DNA of 17,534 nucleotides from assembly GCA_937894665.1 (NCBI GenBank), contig CALAWF010000085.1:1-17534 (forward strand), written 5' to 3'. A model generated the notes under the pieces. That model ran no database searches. It had not been told where the DNA came from and saw only the letters and a list, made by a program, of their open reading frames with translations. The translations under genes and the position numbers were made by a program. The DNA comes from an uncultured bacterium (GTDB lineage Bacteria > Cyanobacteriota > Vampirovibrionia > Gastranaerophilales > Gastranaerophilaceae). This document shows positions 8,066 to 14,577 of the stretch, one piece after another; positions within the stretch are counted from its first letter, which is position 1; the number at the start of each line of letters is the position of its first letter.

Positions 8066-8644
8066 CTAGTATTTTTCACACAAAAGTTCAAAATATGCTC
8101 TTGGGTGATGACAAGCCGGACAAGTTAACGGAGCTTCCATTCCGAAATGAATATATCCACATTTTCGGCATATCCATTCTTGTTTTCTATCTTTTTTGAA
8201 TAGAGTTTCTTCTTGCAAGTTTTCTAATAATTCTTTGTAGCGATTTGCGTGGTGTTGTTCTGAAACTCTAACATGGCGGAAAGTGTTTGAAATATCTTCA
8301 AACCCCTCTTCTTTCGCCACTAATTCTCCATTATAATAAAGAACACTAAATTCTTCTTCTTCACCGGAAATTGCACTTTTCAGATTTTCTTCTGTTGTAC
8401 CGAGTTCAAATGGGTAAAAAGCATCAACATGTGCATTGGGGTTGTTGCCAATATGTTTATAAAAAAGTTTAGCATGCTCCAGTTCGTTTTCTGCGGTAGC
8501 TAGAAATATTGCTGCAATTTGTTCATAGCCTTCTTTTTTAGCAACTTTTGAAAAATATGTATATCTGTTTCTTGCTTGAGCTTCCCCTGCAAAAGAATTT
8601 ATCAAAATTTGTTCTGTTTTCGTACCTTTTAACTTTTTATCCAT
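8066..8644 (-). CDS. rbr: Rubrerythrin
   Basis: Rubrerythrin is a cytoplasmic non-haem iron peroxidase that reduces hydrogen peroxide in anaerobes and microaerophiles, with electrons from rubredoxin/NADH. The 192-residue protein has the normal length. The N-terminal four-helix diiron domain shows E21, the ExxH pair E54/H57, the acidic run at 95-98 and the second pair E129/H132. The C-terminal rubredoxin-like domain has C159, C162, C175 and C178 (CRKC and CPAC). The ATG has a strong AGGAG site 8-9 bases upstream. Both metal centres are complete, so it should be active. A perfect 8-base inverted repeat lies in the upstream region, a possible operator. The AsmA-like gene follows on the same strand. 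Confidence 0.97.
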   Translation of the reverse strand: MDKKLKGTKTEQILINSFAGEAQARNRYTYFSKVAKKEGYEQIAAIFLATAENELEHAKLFYKHIGNNPNAHVDAFYPFELGTTEENLKSAISGEEEEFSVLYYNGELVAKEEGFEDISNTFRHVRVSEQHHANRYKELLENLQEETLFKKDRKQEWICRKCGYIHFGMEAPLTCPACHHPRAYFELLCEKY

Positions 8645-8657
8645 TATTAAAAACTCC

Positions 8658-8679
8658 TATTTTGTACAAAGACAAAATA
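8658..8679 (-). promoter_or_regulatory. Inverted repeat upstream of rubrerythrin, possible operator
   Basis: TATTTTGT (8658-8665) and ACAAAATA (8672-8679) are perfect 8-base arms around 6 bases, just upstream of the AGGAG site. On the minus strand a TTGTAG...17 bases...TATTTT promoter would put its -10 box inside the repeat. It does not match the usual PerR box, so the regulator, if any, is unknown. Confidence 0.35.
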
Positions 8680-8819
8680 AGTAATTATTAAAATTTCTAC
8701 AATAGACAATGTGCCTAACCGAATAGAAGAACGAAAAAAGCTAACAATCAATACTTTTCGGGGATTATTAACGCAGGGCAAACGCAAATAATAAAACTAT
8801 TATGATAGTTAGGAAAATT

Positions 8820-8984
8820 ATGACTGATTTATTTGAATATACTAAAAAACTAGCCGAAAAAATTTCATACTATGATGCCATGGCGGATTTTACGGACGAA
8901 AGCCACTGGTACAATCCGTTTTATAACAAACCGGAAGTAACAGTAATTTGGGTGGAAGACATAAATTCAAATCAAAATTATTAA
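8820..8984 (+). CDS. Small unknown protein (54 aa)
   Basis: The start is set at ATG 8820 rather than the in-frame ATG at 8802 because AGGA (8811-8814) lies 5 bases before it. The 54-residue product begins with an amphipathic helix (LFEYTKKLAEKI), then an aromatic and acidic stretch (YYDAMADFTDESHWYNPFYN) and a short strand (VTVIWVED). There are no membrane segments or Cys residues. It ends 4 bases inside the stop region of the convergent ABC ATPase gene. I do not recognise the family. A good ribosome site and a protein-like composition support a real gene; conservation is untested. Confidence 0.5.
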   Translation: MTDLFEYTKKLAEKISYYDAMADFTDESHWYNPFYNKPEVTVIWVEDINSNQNY

Positions 8985-9979
8985 TAAATACGTTCGCCTG
9001 TTTTGGCATCGAATTTGTACAAATCAGAACTATTTATAAATAGTTCTAATGTTTTGCCAATTTGAACATCTGAATCCAGTCTTGCAGAACATTTTTTGTC
9101 CCCAATGTTGAAATAGGCAATCTTTTCGCTGCCCAACATTTCAGATATTTCAACGTTAACAGTCAATTTTATATCGCCATTCGGTTTTGTAACTTTCTCA
9201 GGTCTAATTCCGTACAAAATATTTTCATCAAGTCCTAAATCTTTGCCATTGATAAAATTCATTTGCGGAGAGCCAACAAATCCGGCAACAAAAGTATTTT
9301 TCGGATTGTTATAAATTTCATCCGGAGTATCGACTTGTTGAATATCACCGTTATTCAAAACGACGATTCTATCTCCCATTGTCAATGCTTCTGTTTGGTC
9401 ATGGGTTACATAAATAAAAGTTGTTTGAAGTTTTTCGTGAAGTTTTTTGATTTCTGAACGCATTTGTACACGCAATTTTGCATCCAAATTAGACAAAGGT
9501 TCATCCATCAAAAAGACTTTTGGATTTCTTACAATTGCACGCCCTAAAGCTACTCTCTGTCTTTGACCGCCTGACAATTGTTTGGGTTTTCGGTCTAAAT
9601 ATTCGCCAAGATTTAAAATTTCAGCAGCTTCTTGAACTTTTTTCTCAATAGTTGCCTTGTCAACTTTTCTCATCTTTAACCCGAATGCAATATTTTCTCT
9701 AACTGTCATATGAGGATAAAGTGCATAACTTTGGAAAACAAAGGCAATATCTCTATCTTTTGGCGGAACATTATTTACTTTTTTGTCGCCAATATAGATT
9801 TCACCAGAAGTAATATCTTCCAGCCCCGCAATCATACGCAAAAGGGTAGATTTCCCGCAACCTGATGAACCAACCAAGACAACAAATTCTTTATCCTTAA
9901 TTTCAAGGTTCACATTGTTGATTACGGTTTTAGTATTGTCATAAGTTTTTCTAACATTTTTTAGAATTACGTTACTCAT
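8981..9979 (-). CDS. ABC transporter ATP-binding protein, MalK/UgpC/MsmX family
   Basis: This ATPase subunit powers carbohydrate-type ABC importers. In the 332 residues all nucleotide-binding motifs are intact: Walker A GSSGCGKST (37-45), Q-loop Q83, signature LSGGQ (135-139), Walker B VFLMDE (155-160) and H-loop H193. A C-terminal OB/TOBE-type region follows, with the typical GFVGSPQMNF (234-243) and GIRPEKV (257-263). At 332 residues it is shorter than the usual 360-370 because the second half of the regulatory domain is reduced. No permease or binding protein is nearby, so it may be an orphan multi-system ATPase like MsmX. Its ATG comes one base after the stop of the upstream kinase-like gene, and its AGGA site sits in that gene's last codons, so the two are translationally coupled. 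Confidence 0.95.
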   Translation of the reverse strand: MSNVILKNVRKTYDNTKTVINNVNLEIKDKEFVVLVGSSGCGKSTLLRMIAGLEDITSGEIYIGDKKVNNVPPKDRDIAFVFQSYALYPHMTVRENIAFGLKMRKVDKATIEKKVQEAAEILNLGEYLDRKPKQLSGGQRQRVALGRAIVRNPKVFLMDEPLSNLDAKLRVQMRSEIKKLHEKLQTTFIYVTHDQTEALTMGDRIVVLNNGDIQQVDTPDEIYNNPKNTFVAGFVGSPQMNFINGKDLGLDENILYGIRPEKVTKPNGDIKLTVNVEISEMLGSEKIAYFNIGDKKCSARLDSDVQIGKTLELFINSSDLYKFDAKTGERIY

Positions 9980-9980
9980 C

Positions 9981-11105
9981 TTAATCCTTTTCAGTCGGGA
10001 TAATTATATCGTATCGAGTGCCTTTATTGGCTTCTGATTGGATATTGATAAACCCGTTAGCTCTCTTTGTCAAAATACTTGCACTACCCAAATTTAATGA
10101 ACGTACAAAATTTTTCTTCCCTTTTTCTAATTGTGCATACGGATCACACAAATATTTCATTTCTTCTTCTGCAAAACCTGCTCCAGTATCTTTCACAGTT
10201 ATTTGAACATGTGATTTTGAAATATTTTCGGCATTCAAACCGAAAGCAGAAGCTGTAATTTCATTAGGTCGAGAAATATTTACCAAAATAAATCCTGTTT
10301 CTGTCATAGAAACTGATGTTTCTAAAATGTTGCGAATAATTTTATTCACTGCTTTTAGGTCAGAATAAACTGTTCTTTTTTCTAGTCCATCGGCTTCAAT
10401 TTCAAATGTGATTTTTTTATTTTGAAATTCTTTTTCAAAGTCAGATGCAATTTCTTTTGCTGTTTGAACAATGTCAAAATTTTGATACTCGGATTTGTAC
10501 ATTGAAGATTCAGCCTCTGTAAATTCCAATAATTTATCCATAAAATGGTACAAGTCGTTAGAATTTGAGTTGATAATTTTTATATACTTAGCTTGTTTTT
10601 CGGTCAAATCTCCGCCGATACCATCAATCAAGCCTTGTGAAAATCCTGTGATAGATGAAATTGGAGATTTTATATCCCCTTCAAGTTTAACAAGCATTGC
10701 ATTTTTTTCGCCATTGAAGCGTGCAATTTTTTCTTCCGTAACAATCTCATCAGTAAGTTTTGTCAAATCACGAACAGTCAAACAGTAGCCATGTCCTTGT
10801 TTTGCCGCATTTAGTTCTATATGAAATTCTCTTGCCGGAATTGTTGCAACAGCAGCAACAGGTTTTTGACTTTTAATAGATAAATTAATCATATCCATTC
10901 CATCTTTGATATAATCATTCAATTTTGGAGGATTTAATTCATCTATAACGATTCCAAAACTTTCTTTTGCTTTTGAATTAACTCTTTCAATAATTCCGTC
11001 ATAACTAACAAAAATAACAGAATCCGGCAATTCATTGATTGCTCTAAATGCTGTTAAAGACCACCATAACTCTTTTGCCAATTTTTCTAAGTTCATAATT
11101 TGCAT
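9981..11105 (-). CDS. PAS-containing sensor histidine kinase homologue lacking the phospho-acceptor His
   Basis: This 374-residue protein has no membrane segment, so it should be cytoplasmic. Residues ~22-115 look like a PAS sensor domain (LPDSVIFVSYDGIIERVN). Residues ~130-200 align with the dimerisation helices, where LEGDIKSPISSITGF (141-155) corresponds to the usual MSHELRTPLNAIIGF. The His that is phosphorylated is therefore Gly143. The ATPase domain keeps an N-box Asn (N259) and a clear G1 box DTGAG (306-310), but the G2 region reads SLNLGSAS instead of GLGLA. It may still bind ATP yet cannot autophosphorylate in the normal way, so it may act as a scaffold or signalling pseudokinase. 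AGGA lies 4 bases before the ATG. It is translationally coupled to the ABC ATPase gene. No response regulator is adjacent. Confidence 0.87.
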   Translation of the reverse strand: MQIMNLEKLAKELWWSLTAFRAINELPDSVIFVSYDGIIERVNSKAKESFGIVIDELNPPKLNDYIKDGMDMINLSIKSQKPVAAVATIPAREFHIELNAAKQGHGYCLTVRDLTKLTDEIVTEEKIARFNGEKNAMLVKLEGDIKSPISSITGFSQGLIDGIGGDLTEKQAKYIKIINSNSNDLYHFMDKLLEFTEAESSMYKSEYQNFDIVQTAKEIASDFEKEFQNKKITFEIEADGLEKRTVYSDLKAVNKIIRNILETSVSMTETGFILVNISRPNEITASAFGLNAENISKSHVQITVKDTGAGFAEEEMKYLCDPYAQLEKGKKNFVRSLNLGSASILTKRANGFINIQSEANKGTRYDIIIPTEKD

Positions 11106-11149
11106 TACATCCTTTTATAGTATATAATACATCATAACATGAAAAATTT

Positions 11150-11178
11150 TTGAAAATTACATGTAAATTTTTGTAATT
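11150..11178 (+). promoter_or_regulatory. Promoter for the small acidic protein, with a palindrome in the spacer
   Basis: TTGAAA (11150-11155), a 17-base spacer and TGTAAT (11173-11178) each match the consensus at 5 of 6 positions. The palindrome TTACATGTAA (11157-11166) lies in the spacer and could be an operator. Transcription would start near 11185, leaving an untranslated leader of about 100 bases before the ATG at 11284. Confidence 0.5.
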
Positions 11179-11283
11179 TTTTGTTTACCAAAGTAGCAAA
11201 AAAAATTATTTAGGGGTTTTCTAAACAAAAACCAAAAACATGACGATAGAAAAAGAAAAATTTTCTGAAAGTAAGGTGATACT

Positions 11284-11613
11284 ATGAGAGAAATCGACAA
11301 CAAACTAAACAGCGTGAATTTCAAAGGTATTCAAAAGCCAGCTGTAGAAGAAGTTACAACTCCGGAAGTTGCTCCTGCTTCTAATGCTGAAACTAAGGAA
11401 ATCAAAGATTTGGCTAATATGCCTGCTGCTGCTCTTGGCAAATCCCAAATAGCATCAGATTCTATTGAAAGTGATATGAAATTCTTGGAAAAAAATCCAA
11501 AATTAGCTCAAGAAATTAACAAAGCTATCGACAAATACGCTGAAACTCACGGCGAAGAAGATACTTTGAAAATGATTGAAAAAATGCACCAAGAATTTGT
11601 TGCAAAAAAATAA
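11284..11613 (+). CDS. Small acidic unknown protein (109 aa)
   Basis: The start ATG has AAGGTG 6-7 bases upstream. Residues 1-20 (with NSVNFKGIQKP) may form a short strand; 21-40 are a Pro/Glu/Thr/Ala-rich, probably disordered segment; and 60-109 look like two charged amphipathic helices ending in Lys-Lys. There is no signal peptide, Cys residue or membrane segment. I do not recognise the family. Its last codons (AAA AAA TAA) double on the other strand as the T-run of the aroQ terminator, so its 3' end is tightly packed against that convergent gene. The clear promoter and ribosome site support it as real. Confidence 0.72.
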   Translation: MREIDNKLNSVNFKGIQKPAVEEVTTPEVAPASNAETKEIKDLANMPAAALGKSQIASDSIESDMKFLEKNPKLAQEINKAIDKYAETHGEEDTLKMIEKMHQEFVAKK

Positions 11614-11631
11614 GACTAAACTACTTTAGTC
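11603..11631 (-). terminator. Intrinsic terminator of aroQ
   Basis: On the minus strand a 7-base-pair stem (GACTAAA/TTTAGTC, 11631-11614) with a 4-base loop is followed by a run rich in T (11613-11603). The aroQ stop codon (11628-11626) lies inside the stem, and the T-run is the complement of the convergent gene's Lys codons. Confidence 0.75.
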
Positions 11632-12081
11632 GTTAGCGCTGGTTAAGAAATTAACCAGCCCTTGTAGTCCAAGTTTATAACTATCAATTTTGAACCCCGT
11701 TATCTGCCCCACGCAAACATCTGCAAACATCGATTTGTGGCGGAATTCTTCCCGCTTATAAATATTTGAAATATGAACTTCAACAGTCGGAATTTTAACA
11801 GAGGTTAAAGCATCACGAATTGCAATGCTTGTGTGAGTATATGCTCCTGCGTTTAGTACAATTCCATCATAATTTCCTAGGGCGTATTGGATTTTTTCGA
11901 TAATTTCACCTTCAAAATTGCTTTGAAAGATTTCTAAATTTATACCCAATTCAAAAGAGTATTCATGCAATTCCATTTCTAAATCTTTATACGATTTAGA
12001 ACCATACGCTTCCGGCTCTCTAACCCCTAGCATATTGATATTCGGACCATTAATTATTAATATATTCAAATTCTTTTCCAT
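11626..12081 (-). CDS. aroQ: Type II 3-dehydroquinate dehydratase
   Basis: AroQ converts 3-dehydroquinate to 3-dehydroshikimate in the shikimate route to aromatic amino acids, as a cytoplasmic dodecamer in known members. From the ATG at 12081 the protein is 151 residues, the normal length. It opens with ILIINGPNINMLG, the conserved NGPN motif, then REPEAYG with the flexible-loop Arg and Tyr. Further on come FQSNFEGEIIEKI, the active-site stretch NAGAYTHTSIAIRDAL and EVHISNIYKREEFRHKS with the catalytic His. The frame can be extended upstream to a TTG at 12108, but that would place the promoter inside the gene and add nine residues that the family lacks, so ATG 12081 is preferred. A consensus promoter lies directly before it and no Shine-Dalgarno site is present, so the mRNA is predicted to be leaderless. 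Confidence 0.96.
   Translation of the reverse strand: MEKNLNILIINGPNINMLGVREPEAYGSKSYKDLEMELHEYSFELGINLEIFQSNFEGEIIEKIQYALGNYDGIVLNAGAYTHTSIAIRDALTSVKIPTVEVHISNIYKREEFRHKSMFADVCVGQITGFKIDSYKLGLQGLVNFLTSAND
11638..11659. repeat. Perfect 9-base hairpin in the aroQ 3' coding end
   Basis: GCTGGTTAA (11638-11646) pairs perfectly with TTAACCAGC (11651-11659) around GAAA on the plus strand (TTTC on the minus strand). It lies just inside the aroQ gene beside the terminator. On the plus strand it could slow or stop transcripts from the convergent gene, but no T-run follows. Confidence 0.5.
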
Positions 12082-12087
12082 AGACTT

Positions 12088-12116
12088 ATTATACCATAAA
12101 ACTCTCAATTTGTAAA
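12088..12116 (-). promoter_or_regulatory. aroQ promoter, leaderless arrangement
   Basis: On the minus strand TTTACA (12116-12111) is followed by exactly 17 bases and a perfect extended -10, TGGTATAAT (TATAAT at 12093-12088). Six bases separate TATAAT from the ATG at 12081, so transcription should begin at or within a base of the ATG itself. Confidence 0.72.
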
Positions 12117-12160
12117 TTTTTGTTAAATTTTTGACTCATGTAATAACCAAAATTTCATGC

Positions 12161-12245
12161 TTGACATATCATGCATGTACAAACTATCCCAAAATCTCCT
12201 CCCAAGATTATTGTTCAAGTCGCAATAAGTTGTGACTTTTTTTTT
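12161..12245 (+). ncRNA. Possible small RNA ending in an intrinsic terminator
   Basis: A perfect TTGACA (12161-12166) is followed 18 bases later by the weak -10 TATCCC (12185-12190). An intrinsic terminator ends at 12245. A transcript from about 12197 would be near 50 bases and mostly terminator. There is no open frame with a ribosome site in it. The terminator is clear; the promoter is weak, so the RNA is only a candidate. Transcripts from the plus-strand gene ending at 11613 could also end here, after running antisense through aroQ. Confidence 0.3.
12217..12245 (+). terminator. Intrinsic terminator on the plus strand with no obvious gene
   Basis: AAGTCGCAA (12217-12225), loop TAAG and TTGTGACTT (12230-12238) form a 9-base-pair stem with one G-U pair, followed by a T-run to 12245. 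The opposite strand has no T-run, so it serves plus-strand transcription, although all flanking genes are on the minus strand. Confidence 0.7.
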
Positions 12246-12265
12246 GCTCTTTTTCGGAAATTCGG

Positions 12266-12520
12266 TTAGTCATGGGTTGTCATTTTGGAAGAAACTTCTG
12301 CGAGGATTCTTGCCACATCGGCACCGCCGATAGATGCTTCCAAAATCAATGGTGCATAAATCAATGCTGTTTCACGGTAAGACATCGTATCAACATCAAT
12401 GATGTTAAATTCTACAAAGTCTTCTCCAACATACATAAGTTTGCCGTATTCACCACCTGTTGCCCATCTTAGGAACAAGTATTGATTTTCATATTCTTTA
12501 AGCTTCTCTTGTAATTTCAT
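12266..12520 (-). CDS. Small unknown protein, possible SH3-like beta-barrel
   Basis: From ATG 12520 the protein is 84 residues; the site AGGTG is 6 bases upstream. A GTG at 12529, with its own AGGG site at similar spacing, would add three residues and cannot be excluded. The protein starts with a charged helix (KLQEKLKEY) and continues with short strands (YLFLRWATGG, GKLMYVGEDFVEFNIID, ALIYAPLILEASIGG). Its GKLxYVGxDFVEF pattern recalls LSm/SH3-like small barrels. A final helix contains DVARILAEVS. I do not recognise the family; the fold idea is inference. It lies just downstream of another unknown gene (12582-13223) with 60 bases between them, possibly one transcript. Confidence 0.7.
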   Translation of the reverse strand: MKLQEKLKEYENQYLFLRWATGGEYGKLMYVGEDFVEFNIIDVDTMSYRETALIYAPLILEASIGGADVARILAEVSSKMTTHD

Positions 12521-12581
12521 TAAATACACCTAATACCCTTACAAATACAATAATAATAATTTTTAACTATATGTCAAAATT

Positions 12582-13223
12582 TTAAACGATAAAACTTTTT
12601 AATGAACCGTCTTGGTGATACAAACCACCGCCACAAACGGTTTCAACAACCTTTAAAACAACTTCCCGTGGGGCATCAACCTGATTTAGTGCAAATTCTT
12701 GACCGGTATGTTTAATCTTGAATACGCATTTTCTGCTTGAATCAGCCGGAACATACAATGATGCGATTTCGTTTTCTAAAAGTTTGACAATTTCTTCATC
12801 TCTATCTTTTGCATCTTTGATAATTTCGTTATAATTTCCTCTGATTGCCATTATACGGTTTGAAAAAATGTGTCTGCCATCTTCTCTAAACAAGGCTTGA
12901 GGCTTGTAATTACAACGGGTAGTAAAACTTATACTGTGCCAAAGGATATTAATCATTGCAACAGATTTTAGTGCATCTGTATCGACATAAATATTTTGAG
13001 TTGTAACACCACGAGATGAGAAAGATTGTTTCAAGTTGTTAGAAACCAATTCCAAACAATCAACCATACGAGCAAAAATCTCGTTGGTATTAACAGTTGC
13101 GTGCTGATAATCCAAAAATTGCTTGTACATATGAGAAGAAACAAGCTCTACACGTTCTTGAATAACAATATCCTTTTTAGTTGCTGTTTCTGAATTGTCA
13201 AAACTTTCAAAATTATTTAGCAA
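12582..13223 (-). CDS. Unknown conserved-looking cytoplasmic protein (213 aa)
   Basis: The start is TTG at 13223, supported by AAGGA 8 bases upstream and an extended -10 (TGGTATAAA) about 17-25 bases upstream. The protein has no signal peptide or membrane segment. Residues ~20-75 are mainly helical (ERVELVSSHMYKQFLDYQ); 75-120 mix helix and strand with Cys104; and the C-terminal 60 residues look like alpha/beta, with VFKIKHTGQEFAL and VVLKVVETVCGGG. No catalytic motif is recognised. The small gene 12266-12520 follows on the same strand. Base composition and codon use match the neighbours. Confidence 0.75.
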   Translation of the reverse strand: MLNNFESFDNSETATKKDIVIQERVELVSSHMYKQFLDYQHATVNTNEIFARMVDCLELVSNNLKQSFSSRGVTTQNIYVDTDALKSVAMINILWHSISFTTRCNYKPQALFREDGRHIFSNRIMAIRGNYNEIIKDAKDRDEEIVKLLENEIASLYVPADSSRKCVFKIKHTGQEFALNQVDAPREVVLKVVETVCGGGLYHQDGSLKSFIV

Positions 13224-13395
13224 TTTCTGTATCCTTTTTATACCATATTTTTAGAATAAACATGCTTTCTTGTAAAGATTATATATTTTTTCTTAAAAAA
13301 AAGAAATACTTATCCGGTCTTATTTACAAATATTATTATTTGAATCGGGCGTAGAAATCCGTAGGGCAAATAAGCCTTGTAGCAAAGATTTCAAT

Positions 13396-14265
13396 CTATT
13401 GGAAATTATTTGTAATTGTATAAATATATTCCAAAGTTTTTGCAAAATAGTTCAAATCAGAATTCCCGTTAAGAACCAAGTCTGCTTCTGAGCGGAAAGG
13501 TTTTACATATTTTTCACCGGCATCTGTAATATAGTGCCAATGTTTTAGAGCATTATCTTCGCTTTGGTTTCTTTCTTCAGTTGCACGGCTCATGAAACGG
13601 CTTTTTCTCAATTCATTATCTGTTTCAACATAAATTTTAATATCAAAAGCATCTTTAACTTGTTCATACATTGTTGCAATCCCTTCAACAACGATAATTT
13701 TTTGAGAGCAAACGTCAATAGCTTTTGGCATTGAAACACCTGTACCATTTGGAAGGTACATTGGAGCTTTTATGTCTAAACCATTAGCCAAATCTTCTAA
13801 GTCAGATTTCAAAATATCAAGCTGAAAACTAGTCGGAGCATCTACGTCGTAACCGTTATCACGTAAGTTATCAAAAGAACCATATTTATTAATAAGAGCA
13901 GAAATATCGTTGAAATAATTATCTGTACTCAATACGGTTACCGGCATGTGAAATCTTTCGATTACGTTTTTTATTTCTCTGCAAATTGTTGATTTGCCTG
14001 ATGCTGATTCTCCGGTAATACCAATCAACAAATGTTTTGTCGGTTTGTTTATCAATCTTCTACAAAATCTGTTGATAAAGTCAGCATTAATTAAATTAAT
14101 AATTGGCACTTCTTGTTTTTTATCATACAAATAGATTTGTCTAAATTTAGTTTGCAGGTAAAACGCTAATAATTCTCGTCCAGATTTAGAATTAAAGTCG
14201 GGCTTTAAAATCTTATCTGTAGATTTCAATTCTTTTTCTATTAATAGTTGCATATTCATTTCCAT
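13396..14265 (-). CDS. Uridine kinase/phosphoribulokinase-family P-loop kinase
   Basis: This family transfers phosphate from ATP to uridine, cytidine, pantothenate or ribulose-5-phosphate. The 289-residue protein has a P-loop GESASGKST (85-93), then TDNYFND (114-120, with the catalytic-type Asp115), DAPTSFQLDIL (142-152), a VVEGIA Walker-B-type strand (192-197) and the lid-region Arg cluster (RKSRFMSRATEERN, 220-233). It ends with HWHYITDAGEKYVKPFRSEADLV, common in uridine-kinase relatives. The first ~75 residues form an extension absent from standard Udk (about 210 aa). The substrate is therefore uncertain; a uridine-kinase-like role is the default. The ATG lacks a Shine-Dalgarno site and ATGs occur at residues 1, 3 and 5. 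About 170 bases of gene-free sequence follow it, in which I see no clear terminator. Confidence 0.85.
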   Translation of the reverse strand: MEMNMQLLIEKELKSTDKILKPDFNSKSGRELLAFYLQTKFRQIYLYDKKQEVPIINLINADFINRFCRRLINKPTKHLLIGITGESASGKSTICREIKNVIERFHMPVTVLSTDNYFNDISALINKYGSFDNLRDNGYDVDAPTSFQLDILKSDLEDLANGLDIKAPMYLPNGTGVSMPKAIDVCSQKIIVVEGIATMYEQVKDAFDIKIYVETDNELRKSRFMSRATEERNQSEDNALKHWHYITDAGEKYVKPFRSEADLVLNGNSDLNYFAKTLEYIYTITNNFQ

Positions 14266-14327
14266 AATTTTGGGATATGCATGTCATAATACATGAGAAA
14301 AACTTTTTTTGCTAGTGTTTGAAAAAA

Positions 14328-14355
14328 ATTATAACAGAATGTTCACAATAGTTAA
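14328..14355 (-). promoter_or_regulatory. Promoter of the uridine-kinase-family gene
   Basis: On the minus strand TTAACT (14355-14350), 16 bases and an extended -10 TGTTATAAT (TATAAT at 14333-14328). The -35 box overlaps the last codons of the XRE gene. Transcription would start near 14321, giving a leader of about 55 bases. Confidence 0.45.
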
Positions 14356-14570
14356 TCAATGTTTTTTAAGAGGTCGTTTATATCAATTTGCAAAAACTTC
14401 GAAATGTCATATACGAGAAAGATTGAGGGTGTTTGCACTCCTCGTTCAATTAAACTGATTGTGCTTTCGCTAACGTCAATTTTTTCAGCAAGTTCTGCTT
14501 GCGTAACACCTTTTCTGTAGCGTTCGGCTTTGATGTTTCTTGCTAAAATTTTGTTTCTCTCATCTTTCAT
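14352..14570 (-). CDS. XRE-family transcriptional regulator (72 aa)
   Basis: A compact Cro/C1-type helix-turn-helix fills the protein: NIKAERYRKGVTQAELAEKI, DVSESTISLIERGVQTPS (recognition helix SESTISLIERG) and a closing helix LVYDISKFLQIDINDLL. There is no sensor or dimerisation extension. It starts 180 bases from atpD on the opposite strand. A consensus promoter sits directly against its ATG with no Shine-Dalgarno site, so its mRNA should be leaderless. It might control itself, the atpD unit or the uridine-kinase-family gene downstream; none is shown by sequence. Confidence 0.92.
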   Translation of the reverse strand: MKDERNKILARNIKAERYRKGVTQAELAEKIDVSESTISLIERGVQTPSIFLVYDISKFLQIDINDLLKNID

Positions 14571-14577
14571 ATTAGTA

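Noticed and set aside
12082..12108. Extended aroQ start at TTG 12108
   Set aside because: It would put the TATAAT box within the coding region and add nine residues foreign to the family; ATG 12081 fits family length.
2068..12270. The 11-mer TTCGGTTAGGC at 2068-2078 and inverted at 8712-8722, with a 9-base match at 12261-12269
   Set aside because: Matches this short are expected by chance in 17.5 kb of both strands, and the contexts have nothing in common.
12173..14290. Shared TATCCCAAAAT and ATGCAT words near 12185 and upstream of the uridine-kinase-family gene
   Set aside because: The words are short and differently spaced, and only two sites exist; not enough for a regulatory motif.
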